64,000 bases of DNA, taken from Pseudomonadota bacterium. Its GTDB lineage: Bacteria > Cyanobacteriota > Vampirovibrionia > Obscuribacterales > Obscuribacteraceae. Position numbers and translations under genes: made by a program. The DNA lies in assembly GCA_021325555.1 (NCBI GenBank), contig JAJPGY010000008.1:1-64000 (forward strand). Reading direction: 5' to 3'. The notes under the pieces are model-generated. The model saw only the letters and a program-made list of their open reading frames with translations, was not told the DNA's origin and ran no database searches. Positions within the stretch are counted from its first letter, which is position 1. Each line of letters starts with the position of its first letter. Below are positions 1-8,501 of the stretch, piece by piece.

Positions 1-1074
1 CACCAGCTCGTAGGCCAGGCGCCCCTGGGATGCCCGCATCCAGGCGTCGAGCGCCTCGATCAGAACCTGCCGGTACGACTCTCGCATACCCTTCACGCCG
101 GCGCCGGAATCGATAAAAACCTTGATTGGCAGCTTTGCCGGCGGCCACCGGCGCACCACACCGCTTCTCGTCACGCTGGCATAAAAGTCCGGGCCCCGAG
201 GATCATCGCCCGATTGCTTGCTGATCTCGTTTTGCAGGCTCATTATCATATCGCTCACGGCCTTGTGATCCGGCGCCTGCGGGTTGGCGGCCAGGTATCT
301 CTTGAACCAGCCGATCGCCTCTTGTTTCTGCCCGAGAGCCTGATAAGAGCTGGCTATATTGAGCATGGCGTCCGCCATGTCAGGCTTCAGTTTGAGCGCG
401 TTTTGAAACTCCTCGATCGCCCGCGGCAGGTTGCCCGAGTTGTGATAAGCCATGCCGAGATTGTAATGAATCTCCGGCGAGTCGGGCTGCAGCTTTGCCG
501 CCCGCTCGAGCAGGAAACGGGCGTCCACGGCACGCTTGCTCTCCAGCATCTGGTGCGACTCTTTGAACAGCTGGTGCACCTCCCGGTCCTTCTTGATCGT
601 CTCGATCCGCCGCCGCACGTCGGCCGCCTCCGCTCCCGAAGGGCCCATCTGCAAGTACTTCTCGTACCAGGTGATGGCGCTGTCGTAGTCTCGCAGGCGC
701 TCATAGCAGCCGGCTATGTTGAAGGTGGCTTCCGCGGTGCCAGGAGCTATGCCGAGGACGCTCTGAAACTCGGCAATCGCCTGAGGGAGCGCCTGCGTGT
801 GATATAAAGCCGCTCCCAGGTAAAAGTGAGCCGTGGCGGACCTGCTCTCCTCCGAAACCGCCTGGCGGAGCAGCGGCACCGCCTCGTCGTAGCGCTTCTG
901 CGCCATGAGAGTTCTCGCCTGCTCGATCAGGCGCGCGCAGGCGGAAGCGCCGGCAATCCGTCCTGCCTTCTGACCGCCATCGCCCACCGGCGTCGCCGCT
1001 GCAGCCGCGGGAACTCGCACCAGCAACGGTATCGCGAAAAGGCACAGCCTGAGCCGGGTCGGTCTGATGAGCAA
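1..1074 (-). CDS. TPR protein with start of a matrixin-like protease domain (partial)
   Basis: The frame is open from a TTG at 1074 to the window edge, so the C-terminus is missing. The TTG is preceded five bases upstream by GGAGG, and no ATG in this frame gives a better start. A hydrophobic, Ala-rich stretch at residues 9-27 looks like a signal peptide. Tetratricopeptide helices follow (residues ~40-270), with typical segments such as ATAHFYLGAAL, EATFNIAGCYERL and PEIHYNLGMAYHNSGN. The last ~45 residues (PIKVFIDSGAG...ALDAWMRASQGRLAYEL) resemble the N-terminus of matrixin-type zinc protease domains, but the HExxH part would lie outside the window. This is probably an exported protein that uses its TPRs for binding. 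The protease assignment is inference from a short stretch. Confidence 0.75.
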   Translation of the reverse strand, partial: MLIRPTRLRLCLFAIPLLVRVPAAAAATPVGDGGQKAGRIAGASACARLIEQARTLMAQKRYDEAVPLLRQAVSEESRSATAHFYLGAALYHTQALPQAIAEFQSVLGIAPGTAEATFNIAGCYERLRDYDSAITWYEKYLQMGPSGAEAADVRRRIETIKKDREVHQLFKESHQMLESKRAVDARFLLERAAKLQPDSPEIHYNLGMAYHNSGNLPRAIEEFQNALKLKPDMADAMLNIASSYQALGQKQEAIGWFKRYLAANPQAPDHKAVSDMIMSLQNEISKQSGDDPRGPDFYASVTRSGVVRRWPPAKLPIKVFIDSGAGVKGMRESYRQVLIEALDAWMRASQGRLAYELV

Positions 1075-1703
1075 TGTCGCCTCCGCTTTTCACCGGGCAG
1101 GCAGCCGTCATGCGCCCGCTGTCCCCCGCCTTGACCTCGCAAACCGCTCGTAAAATTTCCTAGCTCCGCTAGGTCTGAAGCTCACGCCTGTTTGTCCTGG
1201 ACGGCCCAATCAAAAGTCTACCAGCGCATCGGCGGCTACCGGCGATACGCTGTGCCCGAAAGCACGCCCGTGGCTGATCGCGGTCACCTCTGTTCAGCGG
1301 CCCTCTTCGCAACGATCACTTGAAAACCTCACGGCATGCTCACTTCCGCGGATCCTAGTAGGCCTTGAGCGCATGAAGAATTGCTCAGTTTACTTGCTTC
1401 TGTCGGGAATACAGGGCTAGTTTAGGGTCACATTCTTCATCATGACTTTTTAGGCCTCACAAGTCTCACCCGGACAAGCGCAATTCCAGCAAACCAATAC
1501 TTTATCCATGGTCGAGAGCCATGCGGGCTGGTGTATCCGCCACAAGACTTTCGCCGCATGTTTTGCACTCATAGCCAAACTGCTGGAGCTTCTCGCCAGT
1601 CAGACGCGCCTCTGATGCGCTCTGTCTGACTGGTCTGCGGCGAGCTGAGGCCGCTGCCGATCTTTTCACCACTCGAACCTTGAACAAGAAGGAGGGCGGT
1701 CTT
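1075..1703. other. Divergent intergenic region with a leader hairpin
   Basis: This lies between two divergent genes, and no credible ORF was seen. An inverted repeat, CCAGTCAGAC at 1596-1605 and GTCTGACTGG at 1624-1633, sits about 70 bases before the ATG of the first HExxH gene and could form a hairpin in its leader. Confidence 0.5.
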
Positions 1704-2237
1704 ATGAACCTCCTCAAGCGCCAGTTTGGCGCAAAGTTTGTTTCCGACATCTCCAGGTCCCCGACCCTGGTCGCGGACATCAAGGAGATCCGCAAGCGCG
1801 GAATCAAGATCCGCCGGATCAAGGGCGGCGACGTGGCCTACACGGAAAAGGCCAACAAACTCATCTGCATCGGCAAGAATGCCAGCGCAAGCTTCAGGCT
1901 GACTGCCCTTGCTCACGAGGCTTACCACGCCCTCCACGGCAGGCAGTCGATCGACCGCCTGCAGCCTGGCATGACGCGCCGCTGCTTCCTCAATCGCGTT
2001 CTCAATGAGGAGACCGACTGCATCGTCCACGAGCTGGAGGTCGTCCACGAGCTGCTGGAGGCAGGCGTGCGATGGTTCGACAGGGGGACGATGAGCTGGT
2101 ATCACGGGTGGAGGCGCGGCGGCCGTGCCTATATCAGGCGCAGGGTCGCCCGCACCGACAACGTCTTCAACGAGAAGTTCCCAGACTACTACAGCCGCAT
2201 CTACACCGAGCTCAAGCACGCGAAGAAGTCCGCCTGA
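1704..2237 (+). CDS. HExxH putative metallopeptidase A
   Basis: A 177-residue soluble protein. The ATG at 1704 is chosen because AAGAAGGAGGGCGG lies just upstream; an in-frame TTG at 1680 would put that site inside the gene. HEAYH at residues 71-75 matches the gluzincin HExxH motif, and a conserved acidic stretch NEETDCIVHE about 40 residues later could supply the third zinc ligand. The C-terminal part is basic and aromatic (MSWYHGWRRGG, KFPDYYSR). The next gene encodes a paralogue with the motif at the same position. The family may be DUF6782-like, though I cannot verify that. Substrate unknown; no signal peptide is visible, so it is probably cytoplasmic. Confidence 0.75.
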   Translation: MNLLKRQFGAKFVSDISRSPTLVADIKEIRKRGIKIRRIKGGDVAYTEKANKLICIGKNASASFRLTALAHEAYHALHGRQSIDRLQPGMTRRCFLNRVLNEETDCIVHELEVVHELLEAGVRWFDRGTMSWYHGWRRGGRAYIRRRVARTDNVFNEKFPDYYSRIYTELKHAKKSA

Positions 2238-2272
2238 GCGAGCCCAGACGCGGCCATCACATCGCATTACCC

Positions 2273-2303
2273 GCAGGAGTGCTCTCGACGAGCGCGCTCC
2301 TGC
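2273..2303 (+). repeat. Hairpin between the paired metallopeptidase genes
   Basis: GCAGGAG at 2273-2279 pairs with CTCCTGC at 2297-2303. It lies between the stop of gene A and the ribosome site of gene B, and could act as a weak terminator or processing site. Confidence 0.45.
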
Positions 2304-2324
2304 CGTCTTACGGAGGCATCTCTT

Positions 2325-3038
2325 ATGGATCAGATAAAACGGCAGTTCGGCGCCGCATTCGCCGAAGCGCTGGCACAGTGCCCGACGCTGGTCGCCGATC
2401 TCCGGGAGATCCGCCAGAACGGCGTCAGGATCCGCAAGCTGAGCGGGCACTGCCAGGCGTACTCAAACCGCGACAGGAAAACGATCTACATCGGCTCCCG
2501 CTGCAGCTTGAGCTACAAGCTGATCAGCCTCGCCCACGAGAAGGTGCACGTGCTTGTCAGCCCGACGCCCAACCCGATCCCGGGGAAAACCGGACGCCAG
2601 GCTTTCATCGACATGTGCCTGAATGCCGAGACGGACGCCATCGTGCACGAGGTCCAGGTGACCGGAGAGCTTGTCCGCGCCGGAATTCCGGTCGACAAGC
2701 ACTCGCTGACCTGGTACCGCCGCTTCAAGCGAGGCGGTCGCGCAGCCGTCCGCAAGGCGATCGAGGGCGCCTATACGTCCAACACCGGCGAGAAGTACCC
2801 GGACTATTACGGTCTCTGGTACGACGAGGTGGTGAAACCCAAGGACCGCCTGCCGTTCCATCAACTGTTCGCATCCGGACGGGGCACGATCGGCGGCTTT
2901 CAGCCACCGCGCCTTTCCCTCAATCCCACAAAGCAGCCGGGCGCCGGGCACGATCCGTGCCCGCGCTTCCTCTGCCGCTGTGAACCGCTTGTGCGGCTCA
3001 ACCTGCCGACCTTCGATGCCGGCGAGAGCAAGGAATAA
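2325..3038 (+). CDS. HExxH putative metallopeptidase B
   Basis: 237 residues, and a paralogue of the gene just upstream. Both begin with a KRQFGA stretch, both have TLVAD(I/L)xEIR near residue 21, both place HExxH at residues 71-75 (here HEKVH) and both keep an ETDxIVHE block and a PDYY motif. This copy has ~50 extra C-terminal residues rich in Pro and Cys (DPCPRFLCRCEP). The start is supported by GGAGG in ttacGGAGGcatctcttATG. The stop is four bases before the next gene, so the thioesterase is probably co-transcribed. A zinc peptidase function is inferred from the motif only. Confidence 0.75.
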   Translation: MDQIKRQFGAAFAEALAQCPTLVADLREIRQNGVRIRKLSGHCQAYSNRDRKTIYIGSRCSLSYKLISLAHEKVHVLVSPTPNPIPGKTGRQAFIDMCLNAETDAIVHEVQVTGELVRAGIPVDKHSLTWYRRFKRGGRAAVRKAIEGAYTSNTGEKYPDYYGLWYDEVVKPKDRLPFHQLFASGRGTIGGFQPPRLSLNPTKQPGAGHDPCPRFLCRCEPLVRLNLPTFDAGESKE

Positions 3039-3042
3039 CTCT

Positions 3043-3474
3043 ATGACCACAAAATCAAAATGCCCCACCACGCAGGTGGTGATGATGCCCCGGGACACCA
3101 ACGGCATGGGCAATATCTTTGGCGGTGTCATTCTGAGCCACATCGACCTTGCCGGTGCCGTGGCAGCACGCGCAGCCTGCGCCTCGCACGTGCGCCGGGT
3201 GGTCACCGTGGCCATGAAGGAAGTCGTCTTCAAAAAGCCGGTGCATGTCGGCGACGTGCTCTGCTGCTACGCCGAGGTCACCCGTATCGGCAGAACCTCA
3301 ATCTCGACCCATATCGAGGTGGAGGTCAACCGGGCGGGCGAGACGATCCCGGTTACGGAAGCCGACGCTGTCTACGTGGCCGTCGACGAGAACGGCCGCC
3401 CGATCCCGGTGCTCTGCGCCACCAGGGCTGCCCGCCGCGCCAAGAAAGACGCCCGCCCGCCGAAAGCCTCGTAG
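3043..3474 (+). CDS. YciA/BFIT-type acyl-CoA thioesterase (hotdog fold)
   Basis: 143 residues. The N-terminal DTNGMGNIFGGVILSHIDLA block is the typical signature of YciA-like acyl-CoA thioesterases (Asp-Thr-Asn ... Gly-Gly ... Asp), followed by the beta strands VVTVAMKEVVFKKPVHVGDVL. These enzymes hydrolyse acyl-CoA to the free acid and CoA in the cytoplasm. The ATG at 3043 follows AAGGA and lies four bases after the upstream stop, suggesting translational coupling. The last ~15 residues are Arg/Lys/Pro-rich and may be an unstructured tail. Chain-length preference cannot be read from the sequence. Confidence 0.88.
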   Translation: MTTKSKCPTTQVVMMPRDTNGMGNIFGGVILSHIDLAGAVAARAACASHVRRVVTVAMKEVVFKKPVHVGDVLCCYAEVTRIGRTSISTHIEVEVNRAGETIPVTEADAVYVAVDENGRPIPVLCATRAARRAKKDARPPKAS

Positions 3475-3494
3475 GGGCGCACTGCATGCGCCCT
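3475..3494 (+). repeat. Short GC hairpin upstream of the DUF2252 gene
   Basis: GGGCGCA and TGCGCCC enclose a five-base loop just after the thioesterase stop. A near-identical hairpin (GGGCGCA-ttgcc-TGCGCCC) occurs at about 45964-45982 between pepP and the nucleoside transporter gene. No T-run follows. Confidence 0.4.
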
Positions 3495-3535
3495 GATTCC
3501 ACGAGACCTGGGTAAAAGGACAAGGAGAGGTCCAG

Positions 3536-4633
3536 ATGAAAATCACCAAGGCAACCAGGGAATACGAGGCCTGGCTTCGCAAGCAGCTCAAGATCGTCAA
3601 AGCCGATCTCGCGCAGAAGCACCGGAACATGTCCTCGGATCCGTTTATCTTTCTAAGAGCCACCTTCTACCGCTGGATCCAGATCTGGCCCGAGGTGTGC
3701 TCGGAGCTGACCGACGCGCCCGAGGTTCTGGCGGTAGGCGACCTGCACATCGAGAACTTCGGCACCTGGCGGGACGTCGAGGGGCGTCTCATCTGGGGCG
3801 TCAACGACTTCGACGAGGTGTTCCCGCTGCCCTACACGCAGGACCTGGTGCGCCTGGCCACCAGCGCCAATCTGGCGATCGCCGCCAGCCACCTCTCCAT
3901 CGACTTCAGGGAGGCTTGTGAGGCTATCCTCCGCGGTTACCGCCAGGGACTCACCACGGGCGGCAAGCCGTTCGTGCTCGAAGAAGAGCATCCGGAGCTG
4001 CGGAAGATGGCTTACGGGGTGCTGCGCCAGCCGGCGCGCTTCTGGGAGAAGATGGACGCGCAGAAGCGCCCGCACGGCAAGGTTCCCGCCAGCGCAGTAG
4101 CGGCGATCAGGCAGCTCATGCCCGAGCCGGCCGTGCCGTTCCAACTGTCGTCCCGGCAAGCGGGCGAGGGCAGCCTGGGACGCCAGCGCTTTGTGGGGCT
4201 CGCCACCTGGCAGGGCGGCCGCATCGCCCGTGAGGCCAAGGCGCTCTGCCCTTCCGCGTGCGTCTTCGCGCTGCGCGGTGGCAAGGGGCGCAACGACATC
4301 CTCTACCAGGTGCTGGTCGACCGCGCCGTTCGTTGCCGCGACCCCTTCGTTCACGTCCAGGGCCAGTGGATCGTGCGGCGGCTCGCCCCGCACTGCTCCC
4401 GCATCGAGCTTTCGGCGCTGCCGCAGGAGCGCGACGAGAGGGTTCTCCTCGAGTCGATGGGCTTCGAGCTGGCCAACATCCATCTCGGCACGCCCAGGGC
4501 CGTGAAGGCGATCCTTGCCGACCTGGACAAGCGATCGAAGAGCTGGCTCTTCCGCGCCGCCAGGCGCATGACCAGAGTAACGCGCAAGGACTGGAAGGTC
4601 TGGCGCGACAGGATGCTCTCCGCAGAGCAGTAA
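3536..4633 (+). CDS. DUF2252 family protein
   Basis: 365 residues, close to family length. The diagnostic blocks are GDLHIENFGTW (residues ~77-87) and WGVNDFDEVFPLPYTQDLVRLA, with a later ELANIHLGT motif. DUF2252 proteins have a kinase-like architecture (His/Asp in the GDxHxxNFG loop resembling a phosphotransferase catalytic loop), but no reaction has been firmly established. The ATG at 3536 follows acaAGGAGAGGtccag. Probably cytoplasmic. It sits between a thioesterase and an exporter on the same strand, but gaps of 60 and 140 bases do not prove an operon. Confidence 0.9.
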   Translation: MKITKATREYEAWLRKQLKIVKADLAQKHRNMSSDPFIFLRATFYRWIQIWPEVCSELTDAPEVLAVGDLHIENFGTWRDVEGRLIWGVNDFDEVFPLPYTQDLVRLATSANLAIAASHLSIDFREACEAILRGYRQGLTTGGKPFVLEEEHPELRKMAYGVLRQPARFWEKMDAQKRPHGKVPASAVAAIRQLMPEPAVPFQLSSRQAGEGSLGRQRFVGLATWQGGRIAREAKALCPSACVFALRGGKGRNDILYQVLVDRAVRCRDPFVHVQGQWIVRRLAPHCSRIELSALPQERDERVLLESMGFELANIHLGTPRAVKAILADLDKRSKSWLFRAARRMTRVTRKDWKVWRDRMLSAEQ

Positions 4634-4776
4634 ATCCCCGGACTGAAGAGCCGGGGGCGGCAGCGGCTTAAGGCTGGTCTCGCCCCCAGCTTCTCCGGCT
4701 CCATCACCACCGGCGGACGCCGCAGCAACGCGGCGCCCGCCTCTGCCCAAACAGCGCAGAAGACGGGGGATTACCC

Positions 4777-6042
4777 ATGAACAAAAACCACAGCGGCTGG
4801 CGCCAGGCGCTGGCCTCTCTTCGCGCCCGGGCTGCGAACACGTTCGCGTCGTTTGACAATCGAGACTTCCGCGTCTACAGCATCGGGCAATTCATCTCTC
4901 TCATCGGAACCTGGATGCAGTCCATCGCGTTGGCCTGGGTCGTCTATGAGATGACCAGGTCGCCGATGACGCTGGGGCTCGTCTCGTTTGCGAGCACGGT
5001 GCCAGTGTTGCTGCTCTCCTGGTTCGCCGGCGGCGTCGCCGACCGCTTCGACCGGCGCCGGATCATCATCATCACCCAGTGGCTGGAGATGGCTCAGGCC
5101 GGCACGCTTGCCGTGCTCACCGCCCTGCACCTGCTGTCCGTGCCGCTGGTGATCGTTCTCGCCCTTGTCCTGGGCGTCTGCAGCGCTTTCGAAACGCCCG
5201 CCCGCCAGGCGTTCGTGGCCGACCTGGTAGGCAAAGAGAGGCTGGCCAGCGCCATCGGGCTCAACTCGGCGCTGTTCAACAGCACCCGCATGTTCGGCCC
5301 TGCCGTCGCCGGTGTGGCGATCGCCACGCTGGGGGACAGCGTTTGCTTCGCGCTCAACGCGCTCAGCTACGTGGCCGCGGTGATCACGCTCCGCATGATC
5401 ACCGCCAGGCACCGGCAATGCGTAGGCTGCGAGAAGTCCCCCATGCGGCAGCAGCCGCTCTGGCCCGTCCTCAAGAGCTGCGGCGTCGTCGACGTGCTCT
5501 ATCTCGTCGCCGCCGTCAGCATCTTCGGCTTTCAGATCTCGGTTCTCATGCCGGTGATCACGGACCAGGTGCTGCACGGCAAGGCGCCCGAGCTCGGCTT
5601 CCTCACGGCGGCCATGGGCATCGGCGCCTTGCTCGGTGCGCTCACCATGGCCAGCCAGCGGAAGATCGCCACCGTGCGACGCACCTCCGGATGGTCGACG
5701 CTGGCTCTGGGCGCCGGTTTGACCGCGACAGCCTGGGCGGCAACCATGCACATGGCCCTTGCCGCGATCGCCGCTGTCGGCTTCTGCATCAGCCTGGGGC
5801 TGTCCGGCGCCAACTTCTTCGTTCAGATGAGCGTGCCGGAGGAGGTGAAGGGGCGGGTGATGGGGGTGTACTCCTTCTTCCTGATCGGTCTGGCCCCGAT
5901 TGGCGCCTTGATGTCCGGCTGGCTGGCTAGCGCCTTCGGTATTCAGGCGACGCTCATGCTGGCCGCCTCTGTTTGCGCGCTGGCGTCCGTCGTCTACCTG
6001 CGGCGGATCAGCGCGCTGCCCGACCGCGACCAGGGTGCATGA
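4777..6042 (+). CDS. MFS transporter, EntS/DHA3-like exporter
   Basis: 421 residues with about 12 hydrophobic segments. FRVYSIGQFISLIGTWMQ near the N-terminus and the loop GGVADRFDRRRIII (the conserved MFS motif A between helices 2 and 3) are typical of the MFS_3 / enterobactin exporter-like group, as are ETPARQAFVADLVG and NSALFNSTRMFGPAVAG. Inner-membrane drug or siderophore efflux is the likely role, with substrate unknown. A strong hairpin terminator at 6061-6097 directly follows. Confidence 0.9.
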   Translation: MNKNHSGWRQALASLRARAANTFASFDNRDFRVYSIGQFISLIGTWMQSIALAWVVYEMTRSPMTLGLVSFASTVPVLLLSWFAGGVADRFDRRRIIIITQWLEMAQAGTLAVLTALHLLSVPLVIVLALVLGVCSAFETPARQAFVADLVGKERLASAIGLNSALFNSTRMFGPAVAGVAIATLGDSVCFALNALSYVAAVITLRMITARHRQCVGCEKSPMRQQPLWPVLKSCGVVDVLYLVAAVSIFGFQISVLMPVITDQVLHGKAPELGFLTAAMGIGALLGALTMASQRKIATVRRTSGWSTLALGAGLTATAWAATMHMALAAIAAVGFCISLGLSGANFFVQMSVPEEVKGRVMGVYSFFLIGLAPIGALMSGWLASAFGIQATLMLAASVCALASVVYLRRISALPDRDQGA

Positions 6043-6060
6043 GAGGGGTTGGTATCTTCT

Positions 6061-6097
6061 GATGGGCAGGGCGAGAGCATATCTTGCCCTGCCCATC
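6061..6097 (+). terminator. Hairpin terminator of the MFS gene
   Basis: GATGGGCAGGGC at 6061-6072 pairs perfectly with GCCCTGCCCATC at 6086-6097, followed by the pyrimidine tract TCTTCTC. It starts 18 bases after the MFS stop. Confidence 0.75.
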
Positions 6098-6112
6098 TCT
6101 TCTCGATCGGCA

Positions 6113-6128
6113 TGAACACGCGTGTTCA
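6113..6128. repeat. Intergenic palindrome copy 1 (GAAC-N6-GTTC family)
   Basis: Perfect 16-bp palindrome TGAACACGCGTGTTCA between the convergent MFS and MocR genes. Five related copies lie at 17946, 22009, 26241, 38985 and 47297, all intergenic. Confidence 0.8.
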
Positions 6129-6202
6129 CACAACGCAAAAACTTCGGCCAGCTCCTTTTGTTCTTGTCTATCGATCTCTGGTCTTCCCCACTTTTACTGC
6201 AC

Positions 6203-6240
6203 AGCGGCCTGGGCCGAAGTCGCTCTGGGCCGCTTTTTTA
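6203..6240 (+). terminator. Rho-independent terminator-like hairpin
   Basis: AGCGGCC (6203-6209) pairs with GGCCGCT (6228-6234) and is followed by a run of T. It faces the plus strand although no plus-strand gene is seen between it and the MFS terminator, so it may serve as a second terminator. Confidence 0.65.
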
Positions 6241-6345
6241 CCTTTAAGGCCTTTTTGCTCCGGTGTCACACACCCCAGTATTAAATGTAGCCTCCGTTTG
6301 TTGTGCGGAGGGCTGCGGCGTTGGTCAACACAGCCGCTGAAAACT

Positions 6346-7812
6346 TTAAGACAGCGATGAAAGTGAACGGGCAAAAACGGCCATGCTTGCGCGCATCGAC
6401 TCTTCGTCAATGTGGGCGAATGGCAGAAGAAATTCGCCCTTTCTGGGTGCGCCTGCATAATAGGGGGCGCTGGACACTAAAGGCAATCCCGCCGCCTTCG
6501 CTAGAGACAGCACGGAGTCGTCCTCCACCGGCAAATTCAGGCGCAAGATAAGGTGAGTCCCGGCCCCGGCCGCATCAATGCCGGCGCCTGCCGGCATCGC
6601 TTTATTAAATTGCGCAATCAACGTCTCCCGACGCCGGGCGTAAACGCGCTTGGTCTTGCTGATATGTCTTTCCAGATCGCCTTCGTTGATGAAGTTGGCG
6701 AAGGCTTCGTGCTCGATGAAATGAAAGTCTCGGTCGACCAGTGACTTGGCTCTCCGTACCACGCCGAGCAGTTGCGGGGGGACCACCAGGAATCCAAGCC
6801 GCAAAACCGGAAACATCACTTTCCAGAAAGTCGAGATATAGATAACCGATTGCCATTGATCCACGCTTTGAAGGCTCACTGCCCTTCTTGTCCCATAGCG
6901 GTATTCACCGTCAAAATCGTCCTCCACGATAAATGCATTGGTGTCTTGCGCCCATTGAAGCAGCTTCCGCCGGCGCGCATCAGACAGTGAATATCCCAGC
7001 GGATCGTGGTGCCCTGGGGTCAGGTAAACGATCTTGGGCGCCGGCTTTGCTGCTATAAGGTAATCGACCACCATGCCGCCTTCGTCTGTTTCGACAGGCA
7101 AGATGGTGGCGCCGTATGAGGCGAAAGTGCGCCGGGCGCCGGGAAACCCCGGGTTTTCCACAGCAGCAATATCACCGGGGTCAAGAAGAATGCGTGAAAT
7201 CAGATCAAGGGCAGGTTGGGCTCCAGAGAATAGCACCAGTTGTTCTGCCGTACATCGCACTCCGCGCGCCCGGTTGAGGTAATTGGCAATGGCGCGCCTC
7301 AAGGGCTCATAGCCCAAAACGTCCGTCAAATAGCTGCTTTGCGTGAGCTCCCGACTGCGGCTGGCGCGCACCAGATGATCTTTCCATTTGGAAAGCGGCA
7401 GTTGCTCAGGGTGCGCGGCTGAATAATTGAGCTCCGGGCAGATCTCAACGTCAACCGGTTCGATGGCGTCAGGCGAGCAAATTCTTCTGCCATATTGGGA
7501 AAGCAAGGGTTCTCGTCTTTGCCGAGCAAATTGAATGGAGTGAGGCTCGATGCTGAATCTCTTCCTCGCGCGCACAAAAGTGCCAGAAGCCTGGCTGGAG
7601 ACTACGAATTCTTCTCTTGCCAACTCCTCGTATGCTTTGGAGACCGTCAAACGGGCAACTCCGAGCGATTCCGCCAACTCGCGCTCGGAAGGCAGCTTCT
7701 GACCAGGAGCGACATCGCCTCGGTAAATCATCTCCTTCAATCCTCCAACAATTTGTTTGAAGAGAGGAACACGGCTTTGATGGTCGAGCGCGATTGATAT
7801 TCGCATAGTCAA
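6346..7812 (-). CDS. MocR/GabR-family regulator (GntR HTH + aminotransferase fold)
   Basis: 488 residues. Residues ~10-80 are a GntR winged helix (QIVGGLKEMIYRGDVAPG, LPSERELAESLGVARLTVSK). The rest is a type I aminotransferase fold with the PLP-binding Asp region VEDDFDGEYRYG and the Schiff-base lysine K331 in STFWKVMFPVLRLGFL. The usual S-K pair is here W-K, but the Lys is kept. MocR proteins use PLP and a small ligand to control neighbouring metabolic genes and often themselves. No obvious target operon is adjacent. Paired direct repeats at 7883-7918 in its upstream region are candidate operators. Confidence 0.9.
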   Translation of the reverse strand: MTMRISIALDHQSRVPLFKQIVGGLKEMIYRGDVAPGQKLPSERELAESLGVARLTVSKAYEELAREEFVVSSQASGTFVRARKRFSIEPHSIQFARQRREPLLSQYGRRICSPDAIEPVDVEICPELNYSAAHPEQLPLSKWKDHLVRASRSRELTQSSYLTDVLGYEPLRRAIANYLNRARGVRCTAEQLVLFSGAQPALDLISRILLDPGDIAAVENPGFPGARRTFASYGATILPVETDEGGMVVDYLIAAKPAPKIVYLTPGHHDPLGYSLSDARRRKLLQWAQDTNAFIVEDDFDGEYRYGTRRAVSLQSVDQWQSVIYISTFWKVMFPVLRLGFLVVPPQLLGVVRRAKSLVDRDFHFIEHEAFANFINEGDLERHISKTKRVYARRRETLIAQFNKAMPAGAGIDAAGAGTHLILRLNLPVEDDSVLSLAKAAGLPLVSSAPYYAGAPRKGEFLLPFAHIDEESMRASMAVFARSLSSLS

Positions 7813-7882
7813 AGATGGTATCGCCTTGCTCGAAGAGCGGAGAGCTTCGCGTGATTAATTTACGTACCGGCGCCACCCGCCT

Positions 7883-7918
7883 CAAGTGATCCACTTCGGA
7901 CTTGCTACAAGTGATCCA
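7883..7918. promoter_or_regulatory. Tandem direct repeats upstream of mocR-like gene
   Basis: CAAGTGATCCA occurs twice in direct orientation (7883-7893 and 7908-7918), 25 bp start to start, about 70-105 bases upstream of the regulator start. MocR/GabR proteins are known to bind pairs of direct repeats. Assignment as an operator is inference; an insertion-sequence end remnant is the alternative. Confidence 0.4.
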
Positions 7919-8465
7919 GGTCAAGCCAAGCCACCAGAGATTTTGTGCACAAAGGTCAAGAAACATCGGCCCCATTTGTGCAAGCACAAGGCGGGGCGGT
8001 GATTTTTTCTCCCCCAGGAGCCGATGAGCAGACCTTGTAAAGCCAAGCCGATTTGCGCATAAGTATCGGTGTCTTTCCATCGATTCCAACTAAAAGAGCG
8101 CCCCCCCGGTAAGACGTCTTGTAGCCATCGTATTCAGTCTTCGAGCAAGTTGCTCTTGCTCGGGCAAGGATGTCTTGTCGTCCGTCCGCCGGCGCTCTGC
8201 AAAGGACTATAGCAGGGCGGGCGCCTCAAGGACTTTATGAGCAAGCCTGCAGGCTGGCTGCGGAGCTTGGCTCATTAGGCGTTTCAACTTCAACCATTTG
8301 TGAGCACGAACTTAGGACCGGGCTTTGCGCTTTCTCTTGCCGGTGCGCTGGTGTCAGGACACGTCGTGCCGGTTGTGTATAGCGTATCCCGATTTTGCCG
8401 GTGGGCATTTCACCTGTCTAGCGTCGAAGTGAACCGGCTTACCCGGGCGACGGCAAAAAATTCAA
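7919..8465. other. Intergenic region, nothing recognised
   Basis: About 550 bases between the regulator promoter region and a small membrane gene. Short open frames exist on both strands but none has a ribosome site together with protein-like composition. Confidence 0.4.
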
Positions 8466-8482
8466 ATTGACGGACCGTCAAT
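8466..8482. promoter_or_regulatory. 17-bp palindrome, candidate repressor operator
   Basis: ATTGACGGACCGTCAAT is a perfect 8+1+8 palindrome of the kind bound by TetR-family repressors. It lies 20 bases before the preferred start of the next gene and overlaps the alternative start at 8481. Confidence 0.5.
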
Positions 8483-8501
8483 GAAAGGAAACCCGCTAAC
8501 T

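Noticed and set aside
1569..2450. Long minus-strand open frame opposite the HExxH gene
   Set aside because: Shadow of the plus-strand coding frame: no ribosome site, and the plus-strand gene has a paralogue with conserved motifs.
4771..6138. 455-codon minus-strand open frame
   Set aside because: Antisense of the MFS transporter, whose membrane motifs are unmistakable; the shadow is rich in Gln, His, Gly and Arg with no pattern.
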